DNA of 64,000 nt from Parasponia andersonii (Eukaryota; Streptophyta; Magnoliopsida; Rosales; Cannabaceae), in NCBI GenBank assembly GCA_002914805.1, contig JXTB01000062.1, forward strand, positions 32,536 to 96,535, read 5' to 3'. This document shows, one piece after another, positions 34,993-48,032 of the stretch. The notes beneath the pieces are model-generated. The model was not told the origin of the DNA, ran no database searches, and saw nothing but the letters and a program-made list of their open reading frames with translations. The number at the start of each line of letters is the position of its first letter. The first letter of the stretch is position 1. The position numbers and the translations under genes are program-made.

Positions 34993-37900
34993 TTCAGGTT
35001 TCTGATTCGTCTGAGATCTTGCTTGTGATATTTTGGTATTTAAAAAGGGTTTTGGAAAAGTATTTGACAAATGTCTTATACATCACTTAGGAATTGGCTA
35101 AATTGTCTTAGCTCCGATTCATTTCGAATCTTTTGTTCACCTCCCCAGAATAGAACTCTAATATCCTTGGGATGATTATACACCTGAAATTTTAGTCTCA
35201 GAAGTATCGGGGAGTACATAAGACTAGTGAATTCTACTTTTGCCGAAATTCCTCAATTCAAATGGATATTCATTCTTGTACTCCTATGTCCATTATAGTG
35301 ATAAGTAATATGAACCTTGTAGGTTCTAAGATAGCAATTTGGTGTCTTGTCTCTTGATTTCCATGACTTGACATTATTTGTGACTGTAGGGTTGAGATTT
35401 AAATTTCATAGAAATTATTTATATGTGACTAACTAGTTTGAGTATTTGGTAATATATTTTCATAATCTTGTATCATGCATTGTTAGAATTTTTTAACGGT
35501 CATGACATATTAATTTTCATTCATGGATAGATATAATAATATGGACTTGGTGATAAATTAAAAGGTGTTCTTTCTAGTCTTACCAAATTTCATTGTCACA
35601 AGGAAATTCTTTTATTAATGGAAATTGGTTGGATTTAATGTCGTATTATTTGGTATCAAACTTTTGAAAATTTCAAGTTGACAATTCAGGTTTTGAATAA
35701 TGTGGACTTTTGCAATTTATCAATCTGGCATGTTTTGCTTCTAGAGAGCCAATTAACATTTTTAAAACTAGAAATATTGTTAGGATAAAGGTAATTCATG
35801 CTTTTGTGGAATTTACAGTTTTAAGATTAAGGGACTAGTTGAGTATTGAAGTTTATGAAATTGTAAAAAAAAAAAATTAGTTGTTATACTAATAAGATCT
35901 ATTTGCATATTTAATAATGGTGGTTTCAAAATAGAGATATTTTAAATCAAGTAAAATTTTCATAGTGTAAAGTTTTGAAATATTTTTCCTAGTTTTGAAT
36001 ATAGGTGATACTCTTGCTAAAAAATTACCGAGTTTCTACTTGTTACTTGATTTTGAATCTAATGAAAGCTTTGGAAAATAAATTTACAAATTGATTTGGA
36101 AATAAATATAAAAAGTTTATGAAAAATTTATGTGGGAATTGTTGGCAAAAAGTTTATATTTTCAAAGGAATAATTGATGTGATTTAATGTAGTATGCATA
36201 TAAATTCTTGAAAGTTTGTGCATATATTTCAAAACAATCAAATTTATAATATCTTGATACAAGAATTTTGCTAAGTAAAACTGATTTTGCTAACATGTAT
36301 GGAACTTTGTATAGATGGAGAAATTTTATATTTTGAAAATTTAATCTGAAAATTTTTGTGAAATCTTGTTGTTATAGCTTTATGTGCGCTGTTGTTTGGA
36401 TTTGTTTATTCTTCCAAACTTCTCATTATGTATGTGGCTTACTCTATTCAGGTGTTCATGATTTTAGTGTTCATCGAATTGATAAGTTCTTGGTATTCCA
36501 TAAATGTCATATTGTTAGATAAATAAGTCAAGTGGAATTGACTTTGCATTATTTACCCCAATTGGATAATTGGGTACTTGTATAACTGGTTTTAATTTGG
36601 TTTTCAAAATATTAGGAACTTCTAGTATTAGGAGCTTGTAATGACATTTCATTTGAGCTTTTGAATAAAAATATTTTGATTTTAAATATCTAGGCCTCGA
36701 AAAGACTTAGGTAGTGCATGATGATACATTTCATTTTCTTTGAAATTGAAATTTGACCTATTTGGTACATGAAACTTGGATTTTTAAATGGATAAGGGCT
36801 ATGGATTGATATGCCCTGATTTGATATTTGGTAAAATTTTGAGTATGCATATTACTGAGTGATATTTTCTTTGAAAATATAATTTGTTGACTATATAAAA
36901 AGGTTATTTTCTATAAACATGTTTTACAAGTTGAGTGGATTTAAAAAAAAAAGTTTATACTTAGCACACCCTGTTATTTTCTAAAATGCTTTATATGTTT
37001 TTCTATTGTTAAAATATCTTATAGAAATTGTTTTTAATAAAAATTAATATAGTGTAGTGACTTTAAAGTTATAAAACCTAAAGAAAGCCTCACTAAAGCA
37101 TTATCTAAATTTTTTTTATTAATAAAGAACTATGGGAAAATTAATTGTATAATGTGATTTATCAAATATATATATGCGTTTTTTAATACCTTAGAGAGAC
37201 GTGCTTAAAAACTAGGAAAAAGTTTTGAAAATTTTAAGAAAATTTCTATTATGTTTAACTATGATTTTAAAGAAATTGACACGTTTTAAGTCCTTGATAG
37301 TTGAATTAGTAAACAATATATCAAGGGAGAAACTTCTTCTTGTCCTACTTACTTGGCTTAGTAAGTGGAACTGGTGTATTAGATACCAAATTGATTGACT
37401 AATAATGACAAGATTCAATCTTGCCGATGTATTCCCTCTTAGGGTTAATGTGCGAGCAATATTTGAGGTACTTTGCTTGTGTTGACTTTTGGGAATTTTT
37501 GAAGACTCTGGTTATACTCTGTTGTGGATAAGAGTTCTTATTGAGTTCGTTAATATTGAGTTCAGTTTATAACTCATTACTTGATCTGAGAGGATCACAA
37601 TATCATTATAGGAGCATAATTCATGGAATTGAGATCAATTACTCATGGATATGCCTAAAGAGATGTTGAACTCTTACTATTATATTTTCAAAAGGAATAC
37701 TTAAGGTTCAGGTTTGGTTTGCCAATGGCCAAGGTGAAACCTTATTGTGAACTAGTGTAGCATTCCTATATGCCCCTAATATTTATGCTGCATGTTTTCA
37801 AAACTATTTTTGATTTAAAAATGAAACAAGGTTAGATGGGAGATAGGTGTTGCTGCAGAGACAGCCTATTCTGTTGAAACTTTATTTCTGTGATATTGTA

Positions 37901-38760
37901 GTATTGTTAACAATTTATTTGCATATTGGGTGTTGAGCTATTTCTATATGACTTTCTCTCATATCAAAGACTTAGAAAGTATTGGAGATAAGTGATGATT
38001 TGGGATTATTATTATAAACCTATTTTGGACAAAGAGATTTAGAGAATCTCTCGATCTAATTATGGTATGGGTTATTATTATATGGTATTATATTGGATAA
38101 AAGACTTAGAAAATTTTTGGACAATATCTGTTATGTAGGTACTTACATTTTATATACTTAGAGTACAATAATTTAGCCAGTGGTATTTGTTATGCTATGT
38201 ACTTCAGTGTTGATGATTTCTCGTTATGATAATCTAGTCATGTTTTTGACTAGAAATTATTGTGTACATAGTTGTTTCTCACTCATTATAAGGAACGGCG
38301 AATAACTTAGGTCATTGTACTCTTATTGTTGTTTTTGACCCTCTGATCTCTTCTATCTTGTGTGTGGTATAGCACAAGTATAATTGTTTTCCACTCGAGA
38401 TCTTATTAAGCACTATTATGTGTTGATAAGTAATCTATTAGTCTTTGGACTCAGCGATTGATTAGGAATAAGTTTAGTTGCAGATAAATGGAATTGTCCC
38501 AGAATGTTATTGATCTGGTATAATTTGGGAATGGTATTGCATGTACCTGACATTTGATCTACTATACTATTTTGATACATAATAATCAGTGTTCTATTTA
38601 AACAATTCTTATCTTTTAGACTCCTATTCCTAGTTATCGTCGCTACTTCTATTATTAATTATCAATATGGGGTCATCATTTCCTATCTCTCGTGTCTGAG
38701 TCTCATAACTACTGTTGAGCCATTTTATAATTTTATACTACTTATGTACCTCTTTATTTC
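34993..38760 (+). mobile_element. Non-coding interior of LARD-2
   Basis: No open frame above chance and no retroelement protein motifs. Blocks similar to the LARD-1 interior occur in the same order. The similarity to LARD-1 reaches positions equivalent to about 9850, after which the junction palindrome begins, so about 200 bp of 3' interior are missing. Confidence 0.6.
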
Positions 38761-38815
38761 ATGCCTGTCACCAAATATAGTCAATATATATTGACTATAT
38801 TTGGTGAAAGGCATG
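38761..38815. repeat. Near-perfect palindrome at the truncated 3' LTR start
   Basis: Arms of about 27 bases run from ATGCCTGTCACCAAATA to its reverse complement, with a single mismatch (GTGACAGG against GTGAAAGG) and essentially no loop. The right arm is LTR sequence. The left arm is an inverted copy of it. Confidence 0.9.
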
Positions 38816-40290
38816 AAAAGGAAATTTCACAACTCAGATTTGTCTCGTTTTCCGTATTGTGGGTCTGGATTCGACCCGAGCCTAAATTTGTCAAGTTTCT
38901 GTCTAACCTAGATAATTTAGGTGTTAGGAATTCAGTGAAGATATCCGTTTCTCCATTCAAGTTCCCATTGGAAAAATTAAATTTTCAAACCAGACCATTG
39001 AGGGTTTGAAAACGACCGCCGACCCTCTAAATGACTATCAAATGACACCTAATGCTCTTAATAGTGTCATAGTGCTATCTTGTTACTCATATGAGGTAGG
39101 GATTTGATTACTTGATTCTAAAATTAATTAATTTATTAATTTACATATTTTCAATAAATATGGAATTTCGTGATTTAATTTCTAAAAATTATATTTATAT
39201 TTATTTTTTAAATGATTTGATATATAAACTGCCTGCGAGAGACGTCACACTGGTTGGAATGATATATATAATGTTTTGAACTTTTTTTTGTAGGAAATTG
39301 GATTTTTTTATTTTGATCAAAAAGAGTTGTTATACTGCCAAAATTTTAGAAAATCCAAAATGATTTGAGGACTCAGTTTTGAGGACTAAAAGTAGTTTGA
39401 TTAAAGAATATTGCATGGTTATTTAGTGATTTTGTGAAAATGATGCATATCCTTATTCTGTCTTACGGTAGCCCACATTAGATGCTCAGACTTACGGTCG
39501 CCTCTTTAGGTGGCTCATACTTACGGGTGACCCACTAGGATATCTCTGATATCATGATTGCATACATGATTATATGTTGGCTAGAATAGATATGTACTAG
39601 TTTTGATGGATGTTTTACAATAGTTTGGAATATTTGAGCTATTGGACTATGATTTTCACTTAGATTTTGTAAACTATTTTTCAACAGACTACTAACTATA
39701 TAGGACCTTCAACGTGAGCATAGTTATTTTGTATAAAAACTTGTAATCGATTCTCTACTGAGCATTCACATGCTCATCCCTCCTACTTGTACCTGAATAT
39801 GTTGATTTAATTTTAGGGTAATTGTCATGGTGGCTTTATAAGTTTATTTGGCATATGTGTACTGTTTTCTACCTCTTCACTAGTTGGTTCCTATACTATA
39901 TCATCTTTACTTTCTATGTCAATCTTATTTAGCCAATAATAGTGTATTCACTAAGTAGATATATGAGGATAATTTTGCCATTAAAAATTGAATACTAGAA
40001 ATACAAATGATTTTATCTAAATTATTTGGACTATAGACCTAAGGTTTAAATTCAACTCATTTACCAAAATTTATCAATTTACAAATGTTTCTAAACTAAT
40101 TAATTAGATTTTCCTCTAAACTTTAAATGAAAGATTTCCTTGACATACTAAAATTAATGAAAAATGTTTTGATTATGAAATTTGCTTACTTTTAAGGACT
40201 AAATCTAAAATTTTAAGTACGTGATTTTTTGGAATTTCGGAAAATCACTGTTTCAACCTAAAATTTACTAAAAGTTACGGCTTTGGATTT
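38788..40290 (+). repeat. 3' LTR of LARD-2 (partial)
   Basis: Matches 33320-34964 with several short length differences. It is missing the start and the last dozen bases. The following sequence is the Tat antisense region. Confidence 0.75.
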
Positions 40291-41520
40291 CCGGGACCTT
40301 CGAGGTCGAAGAAATAGAAGGGTACGGCTACTTCTTCCAAATCTAAGAAGTAAAAGGCACCTTCATCTTTGGGAACGTCCAGCTCGAAGAAGCAAAAAGG
40401 CAATGCTTTTTCTTCGAAATCAGAGAAGTAAAAAGCATCACAACCCACTACTTCTCAATAAGAGCATCTAATCCCTGCACCTCTAGCCACTGAAGTTAAA
40501 ATTAGTTTTTCTTTGTCGTTATGTTTTAATCCTCACATACTAACTGTCACATCATTCTGTAGATATGATGAGAACTTGTAGTGGTCTATAAGCTCCATGA
40601 CCTACCTGGGGTTCTCAATCAAAATCAAGGATCCCAGAGAACAGCCTTCCAACCTCAAAAGGGAAAGAGAAGGTAGACACTTCAAAAAAGAGAAAAGTCA
40701 CCTTCGAGGAGGTCCCTCAAAACTCACCTCTTCCGAAGTCTATAGAAACTACAAGCCAACTCGAGTCTTCACACAAGCAACCAGCTTCTTCCTTCTTTGG
40801 GACTCCCAACCAGGTCGATAAGGATGAAGAACTACTCTCGGTCCATTGTCAACTGCCAGAGAAGGCAAGCCTGAGTGCGACCTTTATTGATGTTCTTACC
40901 TCCGAAAAGGGCTGGGACAAGATGAAGTGAAGGCTAGCCAAGGTCCTTTTTAGTGCCGTAATGCGAATGCTGGCCAACATAAGTTTGAGTTACCCTTTCT
41001 AGTCATATATACACGGTCTTTTCTTTTATTAATATCTATTTTGTTTCAAACTGATGTAGCTAATATGCTGATGTATGATCCGGTCCTCAAATGCATGGAG
41101 AAGGGAGAGAAAGTCGAAGAGATAACCCAAGCATGTGAGGAACTGAAGAAGACTCAGGAAGAGAAGAACAACTTCGAATCTAAGAAGAAACAGTTGCAGG
41201 AGTCAGTAGCTAAGGAAAAGCTAGAGAAAAAGCAGCTTGAAGAGTACGTGAAAGAGCTTGAGAAGACCATCTCTCAATACCTGGATGCTTTCAAAGAGGC
41301 TGGTCGCAAGGCAGTCGAAGACTTTAAGGCCACTGATGGCAAGGAGCACGAAGACAAGGCTAACAACATTACCACATCTACTATTATATATAACATCTAT
41401 TTCGGGCACCCAAGGTTCAACTTTTCCTTTCTTGGTAAGGATATAGTCGAATTTGTTAGAGTTAGAAGGCAGACAAGGCTGTAGAGGAGGCTGCTAGGAA
41501 GGGTACACCTACAGAATAGA
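40291..41520 (+). pseudogene. Antisense ORF region of the Tat element, second part (coiled coil)
   Basis: The plus strand shows short repeats rich in K, R and S (40300-40450), then a strongly helical segment (about 41085-41370) with EELKKTQEEKNNFESKKKQ and EKKQLEEYVKELEKTISQY, heptad-like and almost certainly a coiled coil. Coiled-coil tails follow the PF04195 domain in related plant proteins. Function unknown. Broken. Confidence 0.6.
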
Positions 41521-42299
41521 TAGTTTCTTTTTAAGAACTATTATTATAAATTACTAGACAAATGCGGGTTTACCATGCCGTATTTTCTTAATATTTTACT
41601 CGCACATAGGTGCAAGCTTATATTTACGATAATTTTTTATTCCTGCAAAATTGAATTAAACATATATCACATGATAATATAAATGCATAATTTAACCAAG
41701 TAGTTAGTCACTGAAGTGATTGATCAGTACGCTATTATGATTCAAATCCAATTAACTTAAAATGGATTTTAAGTATTAGGATTGGTTAGGTCACTTATGA
41801 AAAACAACGAGCATGAGTGATGCGAACTCAATATTTGTTGTCCAAAAGTTCTATGTCAAAATAGAATGAATAGCAATATATCACATCGAAATATGGACGT
41901 TTTGCTTAGTCACTTTTTTGTTCGAGAAGGGATATTATGTAATACGACATGCTAAGGCATGAAGCGAGGAGAAAATTTGAAGATTTTTAGAAATTTTTAA
42001 AAAATTCGTCCGTTCAAAATTCTAACTCCTCTAAATAAACTTTTGCGTAGTTCTTTAGGAAGCGAGTAGGAGGTTACTTGATCTGATCCCACTACCCTCT
42101 AAGCTTTATGGTGTTCAAAGATGGCCATGAAACTATAAAAGACGAACAAATAAAAAGATAATATAATAAATTGAAGAAATAATGCCTTTATTGACAAATT
42201 CAAATGACGAATAACAAGATTTACCCACAGGCCATTGAAGTTACATGAAGATATATAAAGATTTATTGATAATAACGACTAAGCAATTCCACATTTCAA
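41521..42299. other. Untranslated Tat interior between antisense ORF and pol
   Basis: The two convergent coding regions of the Tat element meet around this spacer. AT-rich, with no frame or motif seen. Confidence 0.4.
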
Positions 42300-43150
42300 G
42301 CATGTTCGATCTTTTATCCTCCGGTGCGAGTTAATTTATATGTCCCAGGTCGAATGATGGCATTAATAATGTATGGTCCTTCCCAAGATGGTCCAAATAC
42401 AACAGAGCCATACTCTTTAATATTAGGGAGAATTTGTCGAAGAATAAGATCACCAACTCGTAGTTGGGACTGCTCGTATCTTTCTCCCTAAAGATAGAGC
42501 TTGATTCTCATCAATATATTATTCTGATCTTGCTTATAAGTAGTTCGTCGTAAGGAACTCGCACTAATTTCAATTAGGACCATTGCTTCATATCCATATG
42601 CTAGAGAGAATTAAGTCCCTCTAGTGGTAGTACGTTGAGTGGTGCAACAAGCCCATAGTACTTCGTCTTCAGATTCTGTTTTAGTGCCTTGTTTATAGCT
42701 TTGATCTATCCATTGGCTTGTGGATGACCAACAATTGAGAAGCTTTTCTTGATACCTAGATTATCACAAAAGTTTTGAAATTCATCGTAGTCGAATTATT
42801 TCCAATTATTAGAAACTATTATTTGTGGTATACCATATCGGCAGATGATAGATTTATAAACAAAATCTATCATCTTTTTTGCGGAAATAGTACTGAAGGC
42901 TTTAGCTTCTGTCCAGTTGGTGAAATAATCAACTTCAACTACTGCATACTTCAACCCACCTCATGTTAATGGGAGTGTTCCAATAATATCAATTCCCCAT
43001 ACTGCAACTGGGCACAAACTTGTCATCGAAGTAAGAGGAACAAGAGGTGATATAAGAATGATTGCAAATCTTTGACATTTATCGCATTTTTTAGAAAATT
43101 CCATAGCACCTTTCTTCATAGTAGGCCAAACTACCCTTGTCACAGAGCTT
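42300..43150 (-). pseudogene. Integrase region (Tat)
   Basis: The zinc-binding end with 'KKCDKCQRFAI' lies near 43060-43090, followed on the minus strand by 'VAVWGIDIIGTLPL' at the start of the core. The C-terminal 'WEGPYIINAIIRPGTYKL' near 42320-42400 is typical of Ty3/gypsy integrase tails. Broken fossil. Confidence 0.75.
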
Positions 43151-43499
43151 TGTTTGCAAGTGCTTGCCTCCTATAATGAATTTTACATATCTCTTCATGA
43201 ATTCCCCTCATAATGTAGAGTTCTCTTTCTTTATCAACACATAATAATAATGGTGAGCTAAAACTTCTCTGGTGAGCTAAAACTTCTCTGATAGAGCTTT
43301 CCGTCATAAATGATGTAGCAAGTTGCCTTCATTTGAAGTCACTTCGTATCGTCTTTATTCTCAGAAAGTTCGCCATCTTGTAGATACTTCATTATAGGAT
43401 CTATCCATGAAAGCTTCTAGTCGATTGGTATGGTTACTTGAGGCTCTACTTTGATACTCGGTCTTGCGAGGAATTCGACAAGGACCACCTTCAACAATT

Positions 43500-44450
43500 T
43501 TGCATCTTTTGTGAACGCTATTTTAGCTAAAGCGTCTGCCTAAGAATTTTTAGTGGGAGGAAGCAGCTGAATGCTATAAGTAGTAAATGTCAAAAGAAGT
43601 CTTTACACCTCGTGTAGATAGGCCAGTATCTTTCTCCCTCTGGCCTGCTAATCTCCAATCACTTGACAAACGACCAATTGGGAATCAATAAATATCTCAA
43701 TCATTTCGACCTTAATTTCTTGTGCAAGCTTCAGTCCAACTATCGACACCTCATATTCTGATTCATCATTTGATGTTGGAAATCCAAAGTGAAGCGCACA
43801 ATGGATATTATACCTCTATGGATTAATTAATATCAAACCTGCACCAGCTCTATTGTCGTTTGATGATCCATCAAAATAAAGTTTTCACAATTTAGTTAAA
43901 TGCATTGTAGGTTTCTCAATTACTTCTGTGAGAAAATTGACATCGTAGATGAACTCTACAATGAAATCTGCAAAAGCTTGTCCTTTAATCATAGTACAAG
44001 GTCGAATATTGATGTTAAATTGGCTCAACTCAATTGCCCAATTAAGTAATCATCCTAAAGCTTCAGGCTTTTGCGAAACCTACTTTAGCGGAAAATTCGT
44101 GAAAATCTCGATGGAATGCACATATAAGTATGGTCGAAGCTTTTAAGATGCGACAATAAGCACTAGCACCAATTTCTCCATCTCCAGATATCTTGTCTTA
44201 GTGTCAAACAATCTTTTGCTCACGTAATATACATGTCATTGTATAGTTTCTTCCTCTCGAATCAATGTTACGCTCATCGCATATTTTGAAACTGTGAGGT
44301 ATAAATACAGCTTTTCCCCTGATTTTGGTTTCGACAAGAGTGGAGGAGAACTTAGGTGTTTCTTCAATTCTTAGAGCACCTGCTTGCATTTCTCAGTCCA
44401 TTCAAACTTCTTTGAATCCTTCAACACCTTGAAGAATGGTTGGTATTTGT
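43500..44450 (-). pseudogene. RNase H region (Tat)
   Basis: Located between RT and integrase, with 'ALRIEETPKFSSTLVETK' and related blocks on the minus strand that fit the RT-RNase H connection and RNase H of this clade. Heavily eroded, so sub-boundaries are approximate. Confidence 0.5.
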
Positions 44451-44499
44451 CGGTTGATCTTGATATAAATTAACTTAGTGCAGCCACTCTTCTCACGAA

Positions 44500-45200
44500 G
44501 CTCTATACATCTTTGAGTTTTCATGCAGACTGCAAGTCAATCAATGCTTGGATCTTTTCAGGTTAGCTTCGATACCTCATTGATTGACCGTGAATCCTAG
44601 AAACTTCGCAGATCCTACTCCAAATGCACATATCTGAGGATTCAACATCATCTAATACTTCGGTAGAATTTTGAACATCTTGTCAAGATGTTTGATGTGA
44701 TCGTCAGCTTTGTTCGACTTCACCAACATGTCATCGACATAGGCTTCCATTGTTTTGCCCATTTGTTTTGCAAACATCATATTGAATAGATGTCGAGAAG
44801 TTACTCCTTGGTTGGTGAGTCTGAATAGGATTTTCTTTTAGCAATATGACCCTCGATCAGTGCTGAATAAGGTGTGTTCCTCATCTAGTTCATACATAAG
44901 AATTTGATTCTATCTAGAATACACCTCCATGAAACCTAGCAGTTCATGTTCGGCCGTCGCATCTAAAAGTTGATTGGTTCTTGGAAGAGGAAAACTATCC
45001 TTTAGGCATGCTTTTGTTAAGATCAGTGAAATCAATCCATGTCCTCCACGTTTCATTGGATTTCTTTACCAAAACTGGAATTGCAAGCCAGTTCGGATAA
45101 AAAGATTCCCTGATGAATCCAATCTTAATCGATTTCTCGACCTCCTCTTTCAGTATGATGTAGCATTCTAGATCCATTACTCTTCTTTTTTGTCATATGG
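44500..45200 (-). pseudogene. Reverse transcriptase region (Tat)
   Basis: Minus-strand blocks 'GFIRESFYPNWLAIPVLVKK', 'TWRTWIDFTDLNKSMPKG' and a 'MSMTCW' vestige of the VDDM box near 44730 identify RT. Broken fossil. Confidence 0.75.
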
Positions 45201-45499
45201 GCTTCTTTGTCGTATCAATATTAGGGCAGTAGCACGTAACATTCGGATCAATGCCCACCATATCTGAATATTGCTATACGAAGACATCCAAATTTACTTT
45301 TATGAATGCAACTAATTCAGTTCGCATTGAATCTTGAATCTTTACTCTGATTTTTAATACCTTCGAAGACTCTTTGATTGACAAATCTTCCAGGTCTTCG
45401 ATGAGTCTAGTCTTGACCCCTCCATCAATCTCTCATTGGTCGAGGTCTTCAATTGATGTTGCACCTAATGCTTCTTTTCGTAGTTGGACCATCATTGTG

Positions 45500-45950
45500 C
45501 GATGTGTTATCTCTCTCGTTGCGAGCTTTAGAGAATTTTCATAGCAAGACTATGCAGTGTATTGGTTACCTTGCACCTCGCCTATTCCATATTGAGTTGG
45601 AAACTTCATGGCAAGATGATAAATTGAAGTGACATCCCACAGTTCCCTCAACGTTGGTATCTCTAGTATGGCATTGAATGCGGAAGCATAATCCACCACC
45701 GAAAATTGAGTCATTACTGTTGAAACTCTAGGATAAGTCCTAATGTTCACCATCAACTCTATCATGCCTTTCAACATTATGCCATCACATGTAAATCCAT
45801 AGAGTAGAGTAACAGCAGGTTTTAGATCATTATCACCTAACCCTATCTTCTTGTATCGTAGTATAGAATATCGACAACACTCCCATTGTCGACTAATACT
45901 CACCATAATTATGTACTTCCATAGTTGATTTTTGTAACGAGTTCGTCATT
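45500..45950 (-). pseudogene. Protease region (Tat)
   Basis: 'GLGDNDLKPAVTLLYGFTCD', 'VVDYASAFNAILEIPTLREL' and 'TSIYHLAMKFPTQYGIGEVQ' match the conserved run seen between gag and RT in Tat-type and related plant gypsy elements. The stretch includes the post-active-site part of the aspartic protease. Broken fossil. Confidence 0.75.
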
Positions 45951-46199
45951 ATATGGATAATGGACCTCGCTTACATCCTGCTCCGTGAAGGTGATGTCCA
46001 AGTTTAGTACCCATTAAAGCTTTTGCAGATGCTGCTCATGCTGTATCACATTAGTCAATAGTTTTTGTCATGCTTTTTGTACATATCTATCATGCACTCT
46101 CTTTAAACCTCCACTAATATACGGGCCTCCAAATATAGTTCGTACTTCGCATTGAACTTCCAGAGGTCACTGTTGGTTTTCTTCTCTCACCCTACCATT

Positions 46200-47980
46200 C
46201 TTCCTGGTATAATGTCACAACTACCCTTCTCTGATTAACCTCTCAATTTCATCTTTTAGAGCATAGTAGTTGTTAGTGTGGTGCCCAATATAATTATGAC
46301 ATCAGCATAATTTGTTGGGATTGTATTTTGCTCTATCCTGTTTTATTGGCTCTAGTTGACAATACTACTCTTGCTGATTTATGATCGTATAAATATAATC
46401 TATAGGTATACTTATCTCGATATAATTATTAAATCACAGGAGAGATCATGGGATCTCCTACTTCTTTGGCTCGGGCTGCTTTTCAACTGGTTGTTCGTTC
46501 TTTCATTTTCTTGACTTTTTATTATTATTAGTGTTGGTTATTGTGGTCGCATCCTTGGTTGTATCTTTTCTTCATTCCTTCTTTGTCTTATGAAAATTTT
46601 CTTGAGAAGATTCCACACTTTGATGTCGACCAACTCTTCGATAGAAGTCTTCAAGAGTCCTACACTCCTGCTCCAGCAATTCATTTTAGAGTTTAGTCTC
46701 TGGTCACACTCTGGCCATCATTAAAGTTAGGACTCCTCCTTCAGGTGGGTTGTTGACTTTCGCCTACTCTGACGTAAAATGGTTGAGGTATGATTGCAGA
46801 GTGTCCTCTAGACCGTGTTGAGTGGTTGACAAACTAATTAATGGAACAGTGAAATTCTTTATAGCCTGAAATTATCTCAAAAATACAGTTTGGAGTTACT
46901 ACCAGGATGAAATCAAATCAAATTGAAGTCCTCTGAACCACTTCTTTGTTGCACCTGTAAGAATAATAGCAAAACACGTGCAACGTGCGAAGTCATCAAC
47001 CTAGTGGAGTTCCATCAGATCATTGAAGTGATCCATGTGTTTCTGCGGATCAGTCTTCTCATCGAAAGTGTTTATAGTGGGAAGTTTGAATCCTCCACGT
47101 AATGCAACAGCTCAAATTCTTCATTGAATAATGATTGATGATATCCATCTACAAGCTCATCATCATATCCAACAAATGCATCTAATACGATCCTCAGGTT
47201 ATGAACATGAATACTAGGAGGAAGAGCATTATCTCTTGCTGGTGATAGGGTGGTCTTTGGTCATTATTACCATGACGTAAGCCAGGTTGATCAGGCAGGG
47301 TCTATGGTGACTTTTGAGAAGATTCTATTGAAATAGTTCGACATGATGGGGTTTGGTTGTTATGATGCGATGTGGATCACTCATGACTACCTCTTTGATG
47401 TAGTTGTTCTGGGTATTGTCACAGGTCTACATAGTTTTGCCTTACTTCCCTGTTTATTCTCTCAAAGACGCTTTTCGATTGACGATTCTGATCGTTATTC
47501 AGATGCTCACAGTTGGTTGGATCTCGCTAAGAGGGTTATCTATGATCAAGGTTTGTGCTTGAACTTCCAGTAATGGACTTCAGTGGTAAGTCCGTGACTT
47601 TGCCCTTTCCCTTAGAAGTGTGATCCGCTTAGTGCTCCTACTGGGCTCTGATCTATACGCGATTTCCTGCCTCTTGAATATATATCCCTCTCTCTAGCTA
47701 TCGAGCAAGACGGTCTCTGGGGCATTCCTATTATGGTGGCATCATCATCTATTTTTCAACAAGTCACAATAAAGAATCATTGATCTCGTTAGTGATTTGC
47801 TAAAGGTTTCCAAGACAATCCTCCATGTGATCTTGTCTCTGAACAATATTTTGATATGTTGCAGTCATGGTTAGTTGATCCTATGTAGGATCGATTTGTA
47901 CAACAATAACACTTTGAGAGTGATTTTGGCTAACTCTAGTGTTTATGGTGGTGTTTATTGTGTTAGCCATTGTTGAATGG
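46200..47980 (-). pseudogene. gag region (Tat)
   Basis: Minus-strand blocks include 'FDEKTDPQKHMDHFNDLMEL' and 'TGATKKWFRGL' (capsid-like, about 46900-47100) and 'YALKDEIERLIREG' (about 46240-46280), which in relatives follows a zinc-finger-like segment. The N-terminal end near 47970 starts MANTINTT. Broken fossil with many interruptions. Confidence 0.7.
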
Positions 47981-48032
47981 ACGAGAATGACAAACTCTTT
48001 CATGGAATGGCCCTTCTTCTAGGGCTAATTAT

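Larger units (their letters stand above)
32918..40290 (+). mobile_element. LARD-2: second LTR element without recognisable gag-pol, inside the Tat element
   Basis: The 5' LTR (about 32918-34976) and a truncated 3' LTR (about 38788-40290) bound a 3.8 kb non-coding interior. The LTRs and interior share ordered similarity with LARD-1, though the two are clearly diverged, so these are separate subfamilies rather than a recent duplication. The 3' LTR lacks its first ~380 bases and its last few bases, and it begins in a palindrome (38761-38815). The insertion splits the antisense ORF region of the Tat element, so LARD-2 is younger than that host element. Old and broken. Confidence 0.7.

Noticed and set aside
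38761-39009. 82-codon plus-strand frame
   Set aside because: Starts in the palindrome and runs through LTR sequence whose relatives at 33320 and 3480 lack the frame.
44204-44389. Short minus-strand frame taken at first as a separate gene
   Set aside because: It falls between the RT and integrase regions of the Tat element and matches the RT-RNase H connection type, so it is part of that fossil.
47343-47573. 76-codon plus-strand frame
   Set aside because: Antisense to the Tat gag region, which explains the open frame. No domain seen.
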